DNA of 64,000 bases from positions 1-64,000 of the forward strand of contig NZ_WOAC01000025.1 of assembly GCF_009749525.1 (NCBI RefSeq), read 5' to 3'. Below are positions 16,755-26,467 of the stretch, piece after piece; the stretch's first letter is position 1, and every line of letters starts with the position of its first letter. The position numbers and the translations under genes were made by a program. The notes under the pieces are model-generated. The model searched no databases, had not been told where the DNA came from, and saw only the letters and a list, made by a program, of their open reading frames with translations. This DNA comes from Mesorhizobium xinjiangense (lineage in GTDB: Bacteria > Pseudomonadota > Alphaproteobacteria > Rhizobiales > Rhizobiaceae).

Positions 16755-17684
16755 TTAGCCACCCCCTCGCGGCATCTGGGCGGCGAAATCCGCCGCCGCG
16801 CCGCGCATGAAGTCGATGAAAACGCGCAGCTTGGGAAGGGCCTGCGCGCGACTCGGATAATAAAGGAACAATCCCGGCGAATGAGGCCAATAGGACTCCA
16901 GCACGCCGACAAGGCGCCCGTCGGCCAGGTCCTCGGCGATCGTCGGCTCGGCGCCGTAGATCAGCCCTGCGCCGCGCCGGGCCGCTGCCAGCATGGTCGG
17001 TGTGTCGTTGACGATCAGCCGCCCGGCAACCGACATCTCGATTTCGCGCTCGCCGTCATCGAGTTCCCATCGGTAGATGGCGCCCGACGATGTCTGGCGG
17101 AAACGGATGCAGTCATGCGCCTTGAGATCTTCCGGCCGCTGCGGCGTGCCGCGAGCCGCCAGGTAATCCGGGGCGGCCGCTATGCAGAAGCGGAATGGGG
17201 GCGACAGGCGAAGCGCCACCATGTCGGCCTGCAGATATTCTCCCACCCGGATTCCGGCATCGAAGCCGCCGGCGACGATGTCGGCAAATCCGTCATCGGC
17301 GAACAGCTCGATCTCGATGTCGGGATGGGCCTTGGCGAAGCCATCGAGCACCGGGCCGATGAGAAACGGGATCACCCCGCGCGGCGCGTTCAAGCGCAGC
17401 AGCCCCGACGGACGCCCGCCGAATTCGCGCACCACGTCGAAGGCGTCATCGAGCTGGTCGACGGCCGGTTGCGCGCGTTCCAGAAAGAGGGCGCCGGCCT
17501 CGGTCAGGCCGACACTGCGCGTCGTGCGCGACAGGAGCGTGACGCCGGCGCTGGCTTCCAGCGTGCGGACCAACTGGCTAACAGCCGAAGGCGACACGCC
17601 GAGATCGGCCGCGGCGGCGCGAAAGCTGCGATGCTCGACCACGTGCAGAAATGCAACGACAGCGTCAAGTTGGTTCCGGCTCAT
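16755..17684 (-). CDS. LysR-family transcriptional regulator
   Basis: 309 residues with the winged helix at about 1-60 (NQLDAVVAFLHVVEHRSFRAAAADLGVSPSAVSQ) and an effector domain of the CrgA/DsdC-like type. Divergent from iorA, 129 bases away, so probably its regulator. The 129-bp gap holds an A+T-rich stretch near 17735-17775 that is a plausible promoter/operator region. Confidence 0.9.
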   Translation of the reverse strand: MSRNQLDAVVAFLHVVEHRSFRAAAADLGVSPSAVSQLVRTLEASAGVTLLSRTTRSVGLTEAGALFLERAQPAVDQLDDAFDVVREFGGRPSGLLRLNAPRGVIPFLIGPVLDGFAKAHPDIEIELFADDGFADIVAGGFDAGIRVGEYLQADMVALRLSPPFRFCIAAAPDYLAARGTPQRPEDLKAHDCIRFRQTSSGAIYRWELDDGEREIEMSVAGRLIVNDTPTMLAAARRGAGLIYGAEPTIAEDLADGRLVGVLESYWPHSPGLFLYYPSRAQALPKLRVFIDFMRGAAADFAAQMPRGGG

Positions 17685-17813
17685 CCGTGAGCTCTATCCG
17701 GCAGTTCCATCGATTATGAAGGTTCTCTTCACGGTTCATCGAGATTAACTGCCATTATCATCACAATCAACAGCGCCTAACTGTCAAGCGGGAACCGACT
17801 GCAGGAGGCGCAG

Positions 17814-18269
17814 ATGAACATCCGGCTGACGATCAACGGCGAGCCGGTCGCCATCGACACCGACCCCGACAAGCCGCTGCTTTGGGTGCTGCGCGAGGAT
17901 CTCAAGCTCATCGGCACCAAGTATGGCTGCGGCATCGGCGCCTGCGGTGCCTGCACCGTCCATGTCGACGGGCTGGCCATGCGCTCCTGCGTGCTGCCGG
18001 TCGAGGCGGTCGCGCAAACCTCCGTCACCACCATCGAGGGGCTGGCGGACGAGGCGGGCCGGCATGCGCTGCAGTCGGCCTGGATCGCGAACCAGGTGCC
18101 GCAATGCGGCTATTGCCAGTCCGGCATGATCATGGCGGCGGCCGCGCTGCTCAAGGACAATCCCCGCCCGAGCGACGACGAGATCGACGCGGCGATGACC
18201 AATCTGTGCCGCTGCGGCACCTATCCGCGCGTGCGCCGGGCGATCCGCGCCGTGGCCGACGACGCGTGA
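17814..18269 (+). CDS. iorA: [2Fe-2S] subunit of isoquinoline 1-oxidoreductase-type molybdenum hydroxylase
   Basis: 151-residue small subunit. It has a plant-ferredoxin-type cluster ([15 protein letters not shown], about 40-54) and the second xanthine-oxidase-type cluster ([10 protein letters not shown] ... [13 protein letters not shown], about 99-140). It passes electrons from the molybdenum site to an acceptor. It is preceded by CAGGAGG and lies eleven bases upstream of iorB. The true substrate may be an N-heterocycle or an aldehyde. Confidence 0.9.
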   Translation: MNIRLTINGEPVAIDTDPDKPLLWVLREDLKLIGTKYGCGIGACGACTVHVDGLAMRSCVLPVEAVAQTSVTTIEGLADEAGRHALQSAWIANQVPQCGYCQSGMIMAAAALLKDNPRPSDDEIDAAMTNLCRCGTYPRVRRAIRAVADDA

Positions 18270-18279
18270 GGAAGAGCCA

Positions 18280-20481
18280 ATGAAACGCAGATCGTTTCTC
18301 ATCGGCGCCGGCGCCGCGACAGGCGGCCTCGTCATCGGCTACCGTGCCTGGTCGCACAGCTTCGCGGCGGCCGCCGCCCGCCAGGTTGAGGGGCCGGGCG
18401 AGCATTTGCTGGCCGGCTGGATCAAGATCGGGCCCGACGACCGGGTGACCGTCGAAGTACCACATATCGACATGGGCCAGGGCACGCATACCGCGCTCGC
18501 CATGATGGCGGCCGAAGAGCTCGACGCCGACTGGTCGGCGGTCAGCACCGAGCGCGCGCCGGGCGAAAAGAGCTTCGCCAACCGCTTCCTGGCGCGCGGC
18601 TGGGTGATGCAGGGCTACGACGTGCCGGCCTATGCCGACGGCGTGACCGACCTCGTCTTCACCGAGGCGGCGCGCTTCATCGGCCTGCAGATCACCGGCG
18701 GCTCGACAGCGGTGCGCTTCACCGGGCGCATCGGCATGCGCATGGTGGGAGCGGCGGCGCGGCAGATGCTTGTCGAAGCGGCGGCCGAGCGGTGGGGCGT
18801 GCCGGCCGAACGGCTGACGGTGCGCGACGGCATCGTGTCCGATCGGCAGACCGGGCGACAGGCGCGCTTCGGCGAACTGGCCGAGGCAGCGGCAGGCATG
18901 TCGGTGCCGGCCAGTCCGCGCCTGAAGGACCCGGCCGAGTGGCGCCTGGTCGGCACCTCGCCGATCCGGCTCGACATTCCGGCAAAGACAAACGGCACCT
19001 TTGGTTACGGCATCGACCTCGATTTGCCGGACCTGCTGCATGCGGCCATTCGCACCGCACCGGTGCACGGCGGCCGGCTCGTCTCCGTGGATCCGGCGCC
19101 AGCCCCGCAAAGCGGTGTCGAGCGAATAATCGAGCTCGACGATGCCGTGGCCGTCATTGCGCCGAGCTGGTGGCAGGCGCGGCGGGCGGCCGACCTGCTC
19201 GAGCCGCAATTTTCCGGCGAAGGCAAGGACGGCTTCGCCGATGCGTCGGTGGAGACGCTGCAGGACGAAGCGCTCGAAACGGGCGAGGGAACCTTGCTGG
19301 AGGAGACCGGCGACGCCGATTCAATTCTCGGCCAGGCACCCGCCGGCCGGATCGTGCAGGCGCGTTACCGCGTGTCCTATCTGCACCATGCGGCGATGGA
19401 ACCGGTCAACGCGACGGCGCAGTTCGCCGACGGCACGCTGACATTCTGGGGCGGCGAACAGGACGCACTCGGCACCAAGAACCTGTTGATGGAGATTTCC
19501 GGCCTCAGCGCCCGGCGGGTCGTCGTCAACGCCCTGCCGGCCGGCGGGTCCTTCGGGCGCCGCATCCCGGTTTCGGCCGACTATCTGCGCCGCCTCGTGC
19601 CGATCGCCATGGCGATGGCGCCGCGCCCGGTGAAGCTGATCCTGTCGCGCGAGGAGGAGTTCACGCATGGTGCCTACCGCCCGGCGCTCGCCACCGACAT
19701 TGCCGCCGCTCTTGGTCCGGACGGCCTGCCGACGGCCTGGTCGCAGCGCTTTCTCTCCGCGCCGACGCGCAACGAAGCCTTTCACCTGCCCTACACGATC
19801 CCGAACCAGGCACTGCGTTCCATCGACTTCGCCACGCATGTGCAGACCGGCACATGGCGCGCCGTCGCCCACACCCAGCACGCCTTCTGGACCGAGAGCT
19901 TCATGGACGAACTCGCTTATGCCGCCGGTTTCGATCCGTTCGAATACCGCCGCGCCCTCCTGCCTGCGGGTTCGCGGCAATTGGCCGTGCTGGAGCGCGC
20001 AGCCGCCATGGCGGGATGGGGCGAGGCACTGCCCGGCGGCCGTGGGCGCGGCATCGCCCTGCACGAAGCCTACGGCACATGGGTAGCGCAAGTCGTTGAA
20101 GCCTCTCTCGGCAACGACGGCGCGCCGCGCGTGCACCGCGTCGTCGCGGCGGTCGATTGCGGCGGCCTGTGTCATCCCGACACCGCCCACCAGCAGGTCG
20201 AGGGCGGCATCATCATGGCGCTTTCGGCGGCGCTGTTCGAACGGATCACGATCGAGAACGGCGCCGTGCGGCAGCGGAATTTCTCAGATTACCGGCTGAT
20301 GCAGCTTGCCGAGGTCCCGCAGATCGACGTCCAGTTCATCGAAAGCGGGGCGGCGTGGGGCGGGTTGGGGGAACCGGGCGTGCCGCCCGTGGCACCGGCG
20401 CTCGCCAACGCGCTATATGCGGCCACCGGCCGGCGGGCGCGCGACCTGCCGCTGGCCGAGGCCTACGCGGCGATGTCGTGA
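18280..20481 (+). CDS. iorB: Molybdopterin-binding subunit of isoquinoline 1-oxidoreductase-type enzyme
   Basis: 733-residue large subunit of a xanthine-oxidase-family hydroxylase that adds oxygen from water to an aromatic N-heterocycle or aldehyde. It begins with a Tat motif (MKRRSFLIGAGAATGG), suggesting export to the periplasm as a folded complex. Family motifs include VEVPHIDMGQGTHTALAMM, AGGSFGRRIP and the C-terminal GGLGEPGVPPVAPALANA, where the catalytic glutamate lies. No FAD subunit is present, as usual for the IorAB group. Confidence 0.9.
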   Translation: MKRRSFLIGAGAATGGLVIGYRAWSHSFAAAAARQVEGPGEHLLAGWIKIGPDDRVTVEVPHIDMGQGTHTALAMMAAEELDADWSAVSTERAPGEKSFANRFLARGWVMQGYDVPAYADGVTDLVFTEAARFIGLQITGGSTAVRFTGRIGMRMVGAAARQMLVEAAAERWGVPAERLTVRDGIVSDRQTGRQARFGELAEAAAGMSVPASPRLKDPAEWRLVGTSPIRLDIPAKTNGTFGYGIDLDLPDLLHAAIRTAPVHGGRLVSVDPAPAPQSGVERIIELDDAVAVIAPSWWQARRAADLLEPQFSGEGKDGFADASVETLQDEALETGEGTLLEETGDADSILGQAPAGRIVQARYRVSYLHHAAMEPVNATAQFADGTLTFWGGEQDALGTKNLLMEISGLSARRVVVNALPAGGSFGRRIPVSADYLRRLVPIAMAMAPRPVKLILSREEEFTHGAYRPALATDIAAALGPDGLPTAWSQRFLSAPTRNEAFHLPYTIPNQALRSIDFATHVQTGTWRAVAHTQHAFWTESFMDELAYAAGFDPFEYRRALLPAGSRQLAVLERAAAMAGWGEALPGGRGRGIALHEAYGTWVAQVVEASLGNDGAPRVHRVVAAVDCGGLCHPDTAHQQVEGGIIMALSAALFERITIENGAVRQRNFSDYRLMQLAEVPQIDVQFIESGAAWGGLGEPGVPPVAPALANALYAATGRRARDLPLAEAYAAMS

Positions 20482-21098
20482 TGCACGATCCGCTCGCCCT
20501 CATGATCGCGCTGATGGCCGCGCATGGTTGCCTGGCTCTGTTCTCGGTCGCCCTGGTGGAGCGGCTGCTGCCGATCCTGCCGTCGTCGCTCTTGTTCGTC
20601 TCGCTGGGCGTCGGCGCAGCGTCCGGGCACTGGCCGCTCGCCACCGCTGCCAAGCTGAGCGTCGCCGGCAGCTTGATTGGCGGCCTCGCCCTCTACGGCG
20701 CCGGTCGGAACGTCGACATGCGATTGCTGTGCGCACTGGCGGCCCGGGTCGCCGCCCCTTTCGGACTGGGTCGCGAGCGCGTCGAGCAGATTGCCGCCCG
20801 GCTGCGCTCGGGCGGTCGCTGCTTCACATTCCTCGCCCAGCACTGGCCGACGGCGCGCGTGATCGCGCCGGCGATCTCCGGTGCCGTACAGGTCCGGCTC
20901 GGCGTGTTCCTGCCGGCCCTGCTCGCAGGAGTAGTGCTGTGGAATTGCAGCCTGATCTTTGCCGGCTATGCGGCGGCCCGCCTGGGTGGCGGCAACTCCT
21001 CACTCGCCGCCTTGCTTGCGGTCTCCACGCTCCTTGCCGCACAGCTTGCCTGGTTCGCCTGGAGGCGGCGTCCGCGCCGGCGCCTGCCGCCGCGATGA
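20481..21098 (+). CDS. DedA-like (SNARE-associated) integral membrane protein
   Basis: 205 residues with about five hydrophobic segments. The pattern fits the DedA family: VERLLPILPSSLLFVSLG near the start and FLAQHWPTARVIAPAISGAVQV in the middle, although the usual arginine of the latter motif is glutamine. Its start overlaps the iorB stop by one base (TGATG), so it is co-translated with iorAB. DedA proteins are linked to membrane homeostasis and undecaprenyl-phosphate or lipid transport; a role with IorAB is not known. Confidence 0.65.
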   Translation: MHDPLALMIALMAAHGCLALFSVALVERLLPILPSSLLFVSLGVGAASGHWPLATAAKLSVAGSLIGGLALYGAGRNVDMRLLCALAARVAAPFGLGRERVEQIAARLRSGGRCFTFLAQHWPTARVIAPAISGAVQVRLGVFLPALLAGVVLWNCSLIFAGYAAARLGGGNSSLAALLAVSTLLAAQLAWFAWRRRPRRRLPPR

Positions 21099-21299
21099 CC
21101 CGCAAGTTGCGGTCAAATCAATGACTTGCCTTCGACCTGGAGCACGGTTAAGTTGTGGATGAGGGTGTGCCGGGGCGTAAATATGCGGCCTTCTGCGGGC
21201 GGATGCCGCGCGACGCGCTGCCACATGTGAGACGGGCGTCGACAGGCTATTCTGCAGCAGCTGCTATCGTGCTGCAGCAGATTGACGGAAGGACACGTC

Positions 21300-22664
21300 A
21301 TGGACACGCTCATCTTGTCGCGCATCCAGTTCGCCGCGAACATCTCCTTCCATATTCTTTTCCCGACCATCACCATCGCGCTGGGCTGGGTGCTGCTGTT
21401 TTTCAAGCTCGCCTACAACCGCACCGGCAACGTCGCCTGGATGCAGGTCTATTTCACCTGGGTGAAGGTGTTTGCGCTGACCTTCGCGCTCGGCGTCGTC
21501 ACCGGCATCACCATGACCTTCCAGTTCGGCACAAACTGGCCCGGCTTCATGGAAACGGTGGGCAACATCGCCGGCCCGCTTCTGGGCTACGAGGTACTGA
21601 CGGCCTTCTTCCTGGAAGCCGTCTTTCTCGGCATCATGCTGTTCGGGTTCCGGCGCGTGTCCAACGCGGTGCACACGCTGGCCACGCTGATCGTGGCCGC
21701 CGGAACCGTTTTGTCGGCTTTCTGGATCCTCGTGCTGAATTCCTGGATGCAGACCCCGGCCGGCTTCGAGATGCGCGACGGCGTCGCCTTTGCGACCGAC
21801 TGGTGGGCGATCATCTTCAACCCGTCCTTCGGCTGGCGGCTCGCCCACATGCTGATCGCCTCGGGGCTGACCGTCGCCTTCCTGATCGCCGGACTGTCGG
21901 CACTGCGGTACCTCTCGGGCGACCGCTCCGAATCGCTCCACAAGGCGCTGAAGACCGGCATCGTCATGGGCGCGATCCTGATCCCGATCCAGATCCTGGT
22001 CGGCGACCAGCACGGTCTCAACACGCTCGAGCACCAGCCGCAGAAGGTCGCCGCCATGGAGGCGAACTGGGAAACGCGCGCCAACGTGCCGCTCGTCCTG
22101 TTCGCCATTCCCGACGAGGAAGCGCGCACCAACCATTATGAAATAACCATCCCCAACGGAGCCAGCCTGATCCTGCGCCACAGCGCCGACGGGGTGGTGC
22201 CGGGGCTTAACGACTTCGAAGGCGAGCACCCGCCGGTCTTCCCGGTCTTCTGGGCGTTTCGCATCATGGTCGGCACTGGCGTGCTGATGCTCGTCGTTTC
22301 CTGGTACGGCGCCTGGCGGCTGTGGCGTGGCCGCGCGCTTCCCAAGCCTCTTCTCTACGTCATGGTACCGATGTCGGTCGCCGGCTGGGTGGCGACGGAA
22401 GCGGGATGGTACACGACCGAGATCGGCCGGCAGCCCTGGCTGGTCACCGGCGTCCTCAAGACCGCCGATGCGGTGGGCCCCGTGCCGGGCAGCCATGTGG
22501 CGCTGACGCTTGCGATCTACCTGATCCTCTATGTGGTGCTGTTCGTCGTCTATGTCGGCGTCCTGATCTATCTCGCCTTGAAGGCGGCGCGCGAAGGCGA
22601 TCCCGAACCGCGGCCCGCCCTGTCCGGCCGCGCGGTCGATCAGCCCATGGAGGCGGGGGAATGA
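21300..22664 (+). CDS. cydA: Cytochrome bd-type ubiquinol oxidase subunit I
   Basis: 454-residue haem subunit of a terminal oxidase that reduces O2 with ubiquinol and tolerates low oxygen or respiratory inhibitors. It begins MDTLILSRIQFAANISFHILFPT, with the haem-ligand histidine in SFHILF, and contains GWYTTEIGRQPWLV. Its length and compact Q-loop fit the cyanide-insensitive CioA subgroup. ATG at 21300 follows GGAAGGA; a TTG at 21282 is less likely. The 200-bp upstream gap holds two direct copies of CTGCAGCAG near 21252 and 21271. Confidence 0.93.
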   Translation: MDTLILSRIQFAANISFHILFPTITIALGWVLLFFKLAYNRTGNVAWMQVYFTWVKVFALTFALGVVTGITMTFQFGTNWPGFMETVGNIAGPLLGYEVLTAFFLEAVFLGIMLFGFRRVSNAVHTLATLIVAAGTVLSAFWILVLNSWMQTPAGFEMRDGVAFATDWWAIIFNPSFGWRLAHMLIASGLTVAFLIAGLSALRYLSGDRSESLHKALKTGIVMGAILIPIQILVGDQHGLNTLEHQPQKVAAMEANWETRANVPLVLFAIPDEEARTNHYEITIPNGASLILRHSADGVVPGLNDFEGEHPPVFPVFWAFRIMVGTGVLMLVVSWYGAWRLWRGRALPKPLLYVMVPMSVAGWVATEAGWYTTEIGRQPWLVTGVLKTADAVGPVPGSHVALTLAIYLILYVVLFVVYVGVLIYLALKAAREGDPEPRPALSGRAVDQPMEAGE

Positions 22665-22731
22665 GGCCGGCCCTCACTGCGCCCCAAACACCCGGCATGA
22701 AGGCCCGGGAACGTCTTGCAAGGAGGCACGC

Positions 22732-23739
22732 ATGACCATCGACTGGCCGACCGTCCTGCCGCTGATCTTCGCCGGGCTGATGGGCGTGGCGATCCTCGTC
22801 TATGTCGTGCTCGACGGCTTCGATCTCGGCATCGGCATCCTTTTCTATGCCGGCACGGACGATGCCGAAAAGGACGTCATGATCAACGCCATCGGCCCCT
22901 TCTGGGACGCCAACGAGACCTGGCTGGTGCTGGCCGTCGGCCTGCTGCTGGTGGCTTTTCCCATGGCGCACGGCATCATCCTGACCGCGCTCTATCTGCC
23001 GGTCTTCGTGCTTCTGGTCGGATTGATCCTGCGTGGCGTGGCCTTCGACTTCCGGGCCAAGGTCCCGGTCCATCGCAAGCATCGCTGGAACTTCGCCTTC
23101 TTCGCCGGCTCGCTCGGCGCGGCGGTCGCGCAGGGCTACATGCTCGGCATCTACGTGCTCGGCCTGCGCACCGGTCTCGGCGCCTTCGCCTTCGGCGTCC
23201 TGACTGCCTTCTGCCTCGCCGCCTCCTATGCGGCGATGGGCGCAGCCTGGCTGATTTACAAGACGGAAGGCGCGCTGCAGCAAAAGGCCGTCTCGTGGCT
23301 GCGCCGGGCGCTGATTTTCGCCGTTGTCGGCATGGCGGCCATCTCGGCCGCGACGCCGCTTGCCTCCCCGCGCATCTTCGAGCGCTGGTTCACCATGCCC
23401 ACCATGGTGTGGCTGGCGCCGCTGCCCATCCTCTCGGTCGCCCTGTTTTACTGGCTGTGGCGCCTGACCGAGAGGCTGCCCGACCCGCATGACAGCCATT
23501 CGCTCAAACCCTTTCTGGGCCTGGCAGCGATCTTCCTGCTCGGCTTCCTGGGCCTGGCCTATTCCTTCTATCCCTATGTGGTGCCGGAACAACTGACCAT
23601 CTGGCAGGCCGCCGCGGCGACCGGCAGCCTGGCCTTCATCCTGGTCGGAACGGTCATCGTGCTCCCCGTGGTCCTGGGCTCGTCGCTTTATGTCTACGGC
23701 GTCTTTCGCGGCAAGGCGACGGAGCTGCACTACGACTGA
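22732..23739 (+). CDS. cydB: Cytochrome bd-type ubiquinol oxidase subunit II
   Basis: 335-residue partner of CydA with about eight to nine membrane segments. It starts with the typical LPLIFAGLMGVAILVYVVLDGFDLGIGIL and has GPFWDANETWLVLAVG. AAGGAGG precedes the ATG. It is 67 bases after cydA. No small cydX-type gene was seen after it, and cydDC is not in the window. Converges on the emrB-like gene. Confidence 0.94.
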   Translation: MTIDWPTVLPLIFAGLMGVAILVYVVLDGFDLGIGILFYAGTDDAEKDVMINAIGPFWDANETWLVLAVGLLLVAFPMAHGIILTALYLPVFVLLVGLILRGVAFDFRAKVPVHRKHRWNFAFFAGSLGAAVAQGYMLGIYVLGLRTGLGAFAFGVLTAFCLAASYAAMGAAWLIYKTEGALQQKAVSWLRRALIFAVVGMAAISAATPLASPRIFERWFTMPTMVWLAPLPILSVALFYWLWRLTERLPDPHDSHSLKPFLGLAAIFLLGFLGLAYSFYPYVVPEQLTIWQAAAATGSLAFILVGTVIVLPVVLGSSLYVYGVFRGKATELHYD

Positions 23740-23760
23740 CGCGCAGCGTCCGCACGGGCC

Positions 23761-25293
23761 CTATTCCATCGCCGCAGCGCCATCCGCCGCCGGGGCGGCT
23801 TTCGGCATGCGCAACAGCAGCGTGAGCGGTATCGCGGCCAGCGCCACCAGCATCATCAGCTTGAAATCATTGACATAGGAGATCATCGCCGCCTGGGCGT
23901 TGACGAGCTGGTCGACCTGCGCGAGCGCACTAGGATCGCCCGCTGCGGCGGCCGGCGAGAGCGACTTCAGCGCAGCCCCGTACGGATTGACCGCCGCCGA
24001 TAGATCGACGTGATTGATCTGCGTGTTGCGCGTCAGGAGAAGCGTGACAACCGAGATGCCGATGGACGATCCGATATTGCGCACGAGGCTGAAGAGGCTC
24101 GTCGCGTCAGTGCGGTAGACGGGATCGAGCGTCGCGAAGGCCACCGTGGAAAGCGGCACGAAGACAAGGCCCAGCCCGAGACCCTGGACGATGCCGGAAA
24201 CGATGATGAGATGGTCGTCCATCTGCGGCGAGAATCCTGTCATCATATGCAGCGACCAGGCGGTGAGCGACAGGCCGGCGACGACGAGTATCCGCGCGTC
24301 GACAAAGCGGACGAGACGGCCGACCAGGATCATCGAGATCATGGTTCCCACGCCCCTCGGCGCCATCACCAGGCCGGTCAGGATGGTCGAGTAGCCGAAC
24401 AGCTTGGACAGCATCGGCGGCAGGAGGGCCAGGCTGGCGAGCAGGATGACGCCGACGACAAAGATGAAGATGAGGCCGGTGACGAAGTTGCGGTCGCGGA
24501 AGATCGCCGGGTCGATGAAGGTGTCCTTGCCCGTCATCAGGTGAATGGTGAAGACCCAGAAGCCGGTGATCGCCAATCCGAGATAGATCCAGATCTCGGT
24601 CGCCGAGAACCAGTCGACCTCGGCGCCGCGGTCGAGCATGAGCTGCAGCGCGCCGACGCCGAGCGACAGCATGGCGAAGCCGAAGAAATCGAACCCACGC
24701 AGCCGTCGGGCAATCCTCGGCAGGAAGCTCGCCGAGCCGAGGAAGGCCACGATACCGACCGGCAGGTTGATGAAAAAGACCCAGCGCCAGTCGAGCGTTT
24801 CGGTCAGCCAGCCGCCGAGCGTGGGCCCGATGATCGGCCCCACCATGATGCCGGCGCCCCACAGGGCCATTGCCTGGCCGTGGCGCTCCTTCGGATTGAT
24901 GTCGAGCATGAAGGTCTGCGACAGCGGCACGATGGCGGCGCCGAACACGCCCTGCAACAGGCGGAAGGCGACCATCGATTCCAGGCTCCACGACAAGCCG
25001 CACAGCATCGACATGACGGTGAAGCCGGCAATCGCGATCAGGAACAGCTCGCGCCGCCCGACGCGGTCCGACAGCCAGCCGGTCACCGGCGTCATGATCG
25101 CGGCGGCGACGATATAGGAGGTCAGAACCCAGTTGATCGTGTCCTGCGACGCGCCGAGGTCGCCCGTCATGTTGGGCAGCGCGACATTGGCGATCGTGGT
25201 GTCGAGCACCTGCATGATGGTGCCGAGCATGATCGACACGGTGATCAGGCCGCGATGCGGAACCTCGGTATGGGACGTGGTTGCACTGGTCAT
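23761..25293 (-). CDS. emrB: DHA2-family MFS multidrug efflux permease (EmrB/QacA type)
   Basis: 510-residue, 14-segment proton-driven exporter. Motif C-like and DHA2 patterns are visible: MQVLDTTIANVALPNMTGDL in segment 1, GWLSDRVGRRELFL after segment 2 and GPIIGPTLGGWLTETLDWRWVFFINLPVG. It works with the EmrA-like adaptor upstream and an outer-membrane channel not encoded here. Start at ATG 25293 (MTSATTSH); longer readings lack support. Confidence 0.92.
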   Translation of the reverse strand: MTSATTSHTEVPHRGLITVSIMLGTIMQVLDTTIANVALPNMTGDLGASQDTINWVLTSYIVAAAIMTPVTGWLSDRVGRRELFLIAIAGFTVMSMLCGLSWSLESMVAFRLLQGVFGAAIVPLSQTFMLDINPKERHGQAMALWGAGIMVGPIIGPTLGGWLTETLDWRWVFFINLPVGIVAFLGSASFLPRIARRLRGFDFFGFAMLSLGVGALQLMLDRGAEVDWFSATEIWIYLGLAITGFWVFTIHLMTGKDTFIDPAIFRDRNFVTGLIFIFVVGVILLASLALLPPMLSKLFGYSTILTGLVMAPRGVGTMISMILVGRLVRFVDARILVVAGLSLTAWSLHMMTGFSPQMDDHLIIVSGIVQGLGLGLVFVPLSTVAFATLDPVYRTDATSLFSLVRNIGSSIGISVVTLLLTRNTQINHVDLSAAVNPYGAALKSLSPAAAAGDPSALAQVDQLVNAQAAMISYVNDFKLMMLVALAAIPLTLLLRMPKAAPAADGAAAME

Positions 25294-25318
25294 GGCGCGT
25301 ATCTCGGCGCGATCCGCC

Positions 25319-26467
25319 CTATTCCGCCGCGCTTGCCGCGCCGAACAGGCCGGCAAAGTTCGGCAGGCCGCGGGCATGGCCGGTGTCGACCGTCACGACG
25401 GCACTCATGCCGGTACGCAGCGCCAGTGCGGAATCGCTGGATGTCACCTTCAGCCGCACGGGAATGCGCTGCGTGACCTTGACCCAGTTGCCGGTCGCGT
25501 TCTGCGCCGGCAGCAGCGAGAATTCCGCGCCCGTGCCGGCGCCGATGCTTTCCACTTCGGCCTCGATCGACCGGCCGGAATAGGTGTCGAATTCGATCTC
25601 GGCCTTCTGGCCGGGCAGCATGTGGGAAAGTTGCGTTTCCTTGAAATTGGCGTCGACCCAGACATCGTTCACTTCGACCAGCGCAAACAATGCGCTGCCC
25701 GCGCCGACATATTGGCCGGTCCTGAACGACGACGCCTGTGCGAGCACGCCGTCGGCGGGTGCGCGAACGGTGGTGTGCTCGAGGTCATAGGCCGCCTGGT
25801 CGCGCGCCGCCAATGCCGACAACACGGTCGGGTGGCTGTCGGTCTCGATCTCGGCATTGCCGCCGAGCGCCGCCAGCGCACCGGCCACGGCCTGCTCGGC
25901 CGCGGAATGGCTTTCGAGCGAACTGGTCAGATCGCGCCTTGCCTCATCAAGCGTCGAGCGCGACGAAATGCCCTTCTCGGACAGGTCCTTCTGGCGCTCG
26001 AGCTCGCCGCGATTATAGTCGACCTCGCTGGCCGCCACCCGTTCCTGCGCCACGGCCTCGCTGTAGGCGGCCCGCAACCGGCCGATCTCCAGCCGCGCGG
26101 CAGCCAAGGCGGCCTCCGCCTGCTCCATCGCGATGCGGTAGGGCTCCGGATCGACCACGAACAGCACGTCGCCGGCCTTCACGGCGGCATTGTCGCTGAC
26201 ATTCGATCGCACGATGCGGCCGGGCAGGTCCGAGGCGATCGAGACCTTCGGCTGATGCAGATAGGCGTTGTCGGTCTCCTGGTAACGCCCGCCTGTCGCC
26301 CACACATAGAGCCCGCCGACGGCCATGGCCAAGGGCACGGCGATCATCAGCGCAATGCGCGTCCCGCGGCGCCGGCGCTTGCCCGGCGCGACCTCGGGCA
26401 GCGTCTCTCCATCGTCTTCAATTTCTGTCGTGCCGGCCACCTCGCCGGGCTTGGCTATCGCATTCAT
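25319..26467 (-). CDS. emrA: EmrA-like HlyD-family membrane fusion protein
   Basis: 382-residue adaptor. One membrane anchor (about residues 38-60), then the family signature QETDNAYLHQPKVSIASDLPGRIV, a coiled-coil hairpin (about 115-215) and a lipoyl/beta-barrel part ending VVTVDTGHARG. Its ATG overlaps the MarR stop (ATGA), and the permease gene follows after 25 bases. Confidence 0.92.
   Translation of the reverse strand: MNAIAKPGEVAGTTEIEDDGETLPEVAPGKRRRRGTRIALMIAVPLAMAVGGLYVWATGGRYQETDNAYLHQPKVSIASDLPGRIVRSNVSDNAAVKAGDVLFVVDPEPYRIAMEQAEAALAAARLEIGRLRAAYSEAVAQERVAASEVDYNRGELERQKDLSEKGISSRSTLDEARRDLTSSLESHSAAEQAVAGALAALGGNAEIETDSHPTVLSALAARDQAAYDLEHTTVRAPADGVLAQASSFRTGQYVGAGSALFALVEVNDVWVDANFKETQLSHMLPGQKAEIEFDTYSGRSIEAEVESIGAGTGAEFSLLPAQNATGNWVKVTQRIPVRLKVTSSDSALALRTGMSAVVTVDTGHARGLPNFAGLFGAASAAE

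Noticed and set aside
21107-21121. FNR/FixK-like box (TTGCG...ATCAA) upstream of cydA
   Set aside because: The half-site spacing is wrong (5 instead of 4 bases between arms) and the first half-site is a poor match; it is also about 180 bases from the start codon.
24010-25476. 488-codon plus-strand open frame over emrB
   Set aside because: Antisense to the EmrB-like permease; composition is His/Asp/Arg-rich shadow sequence.
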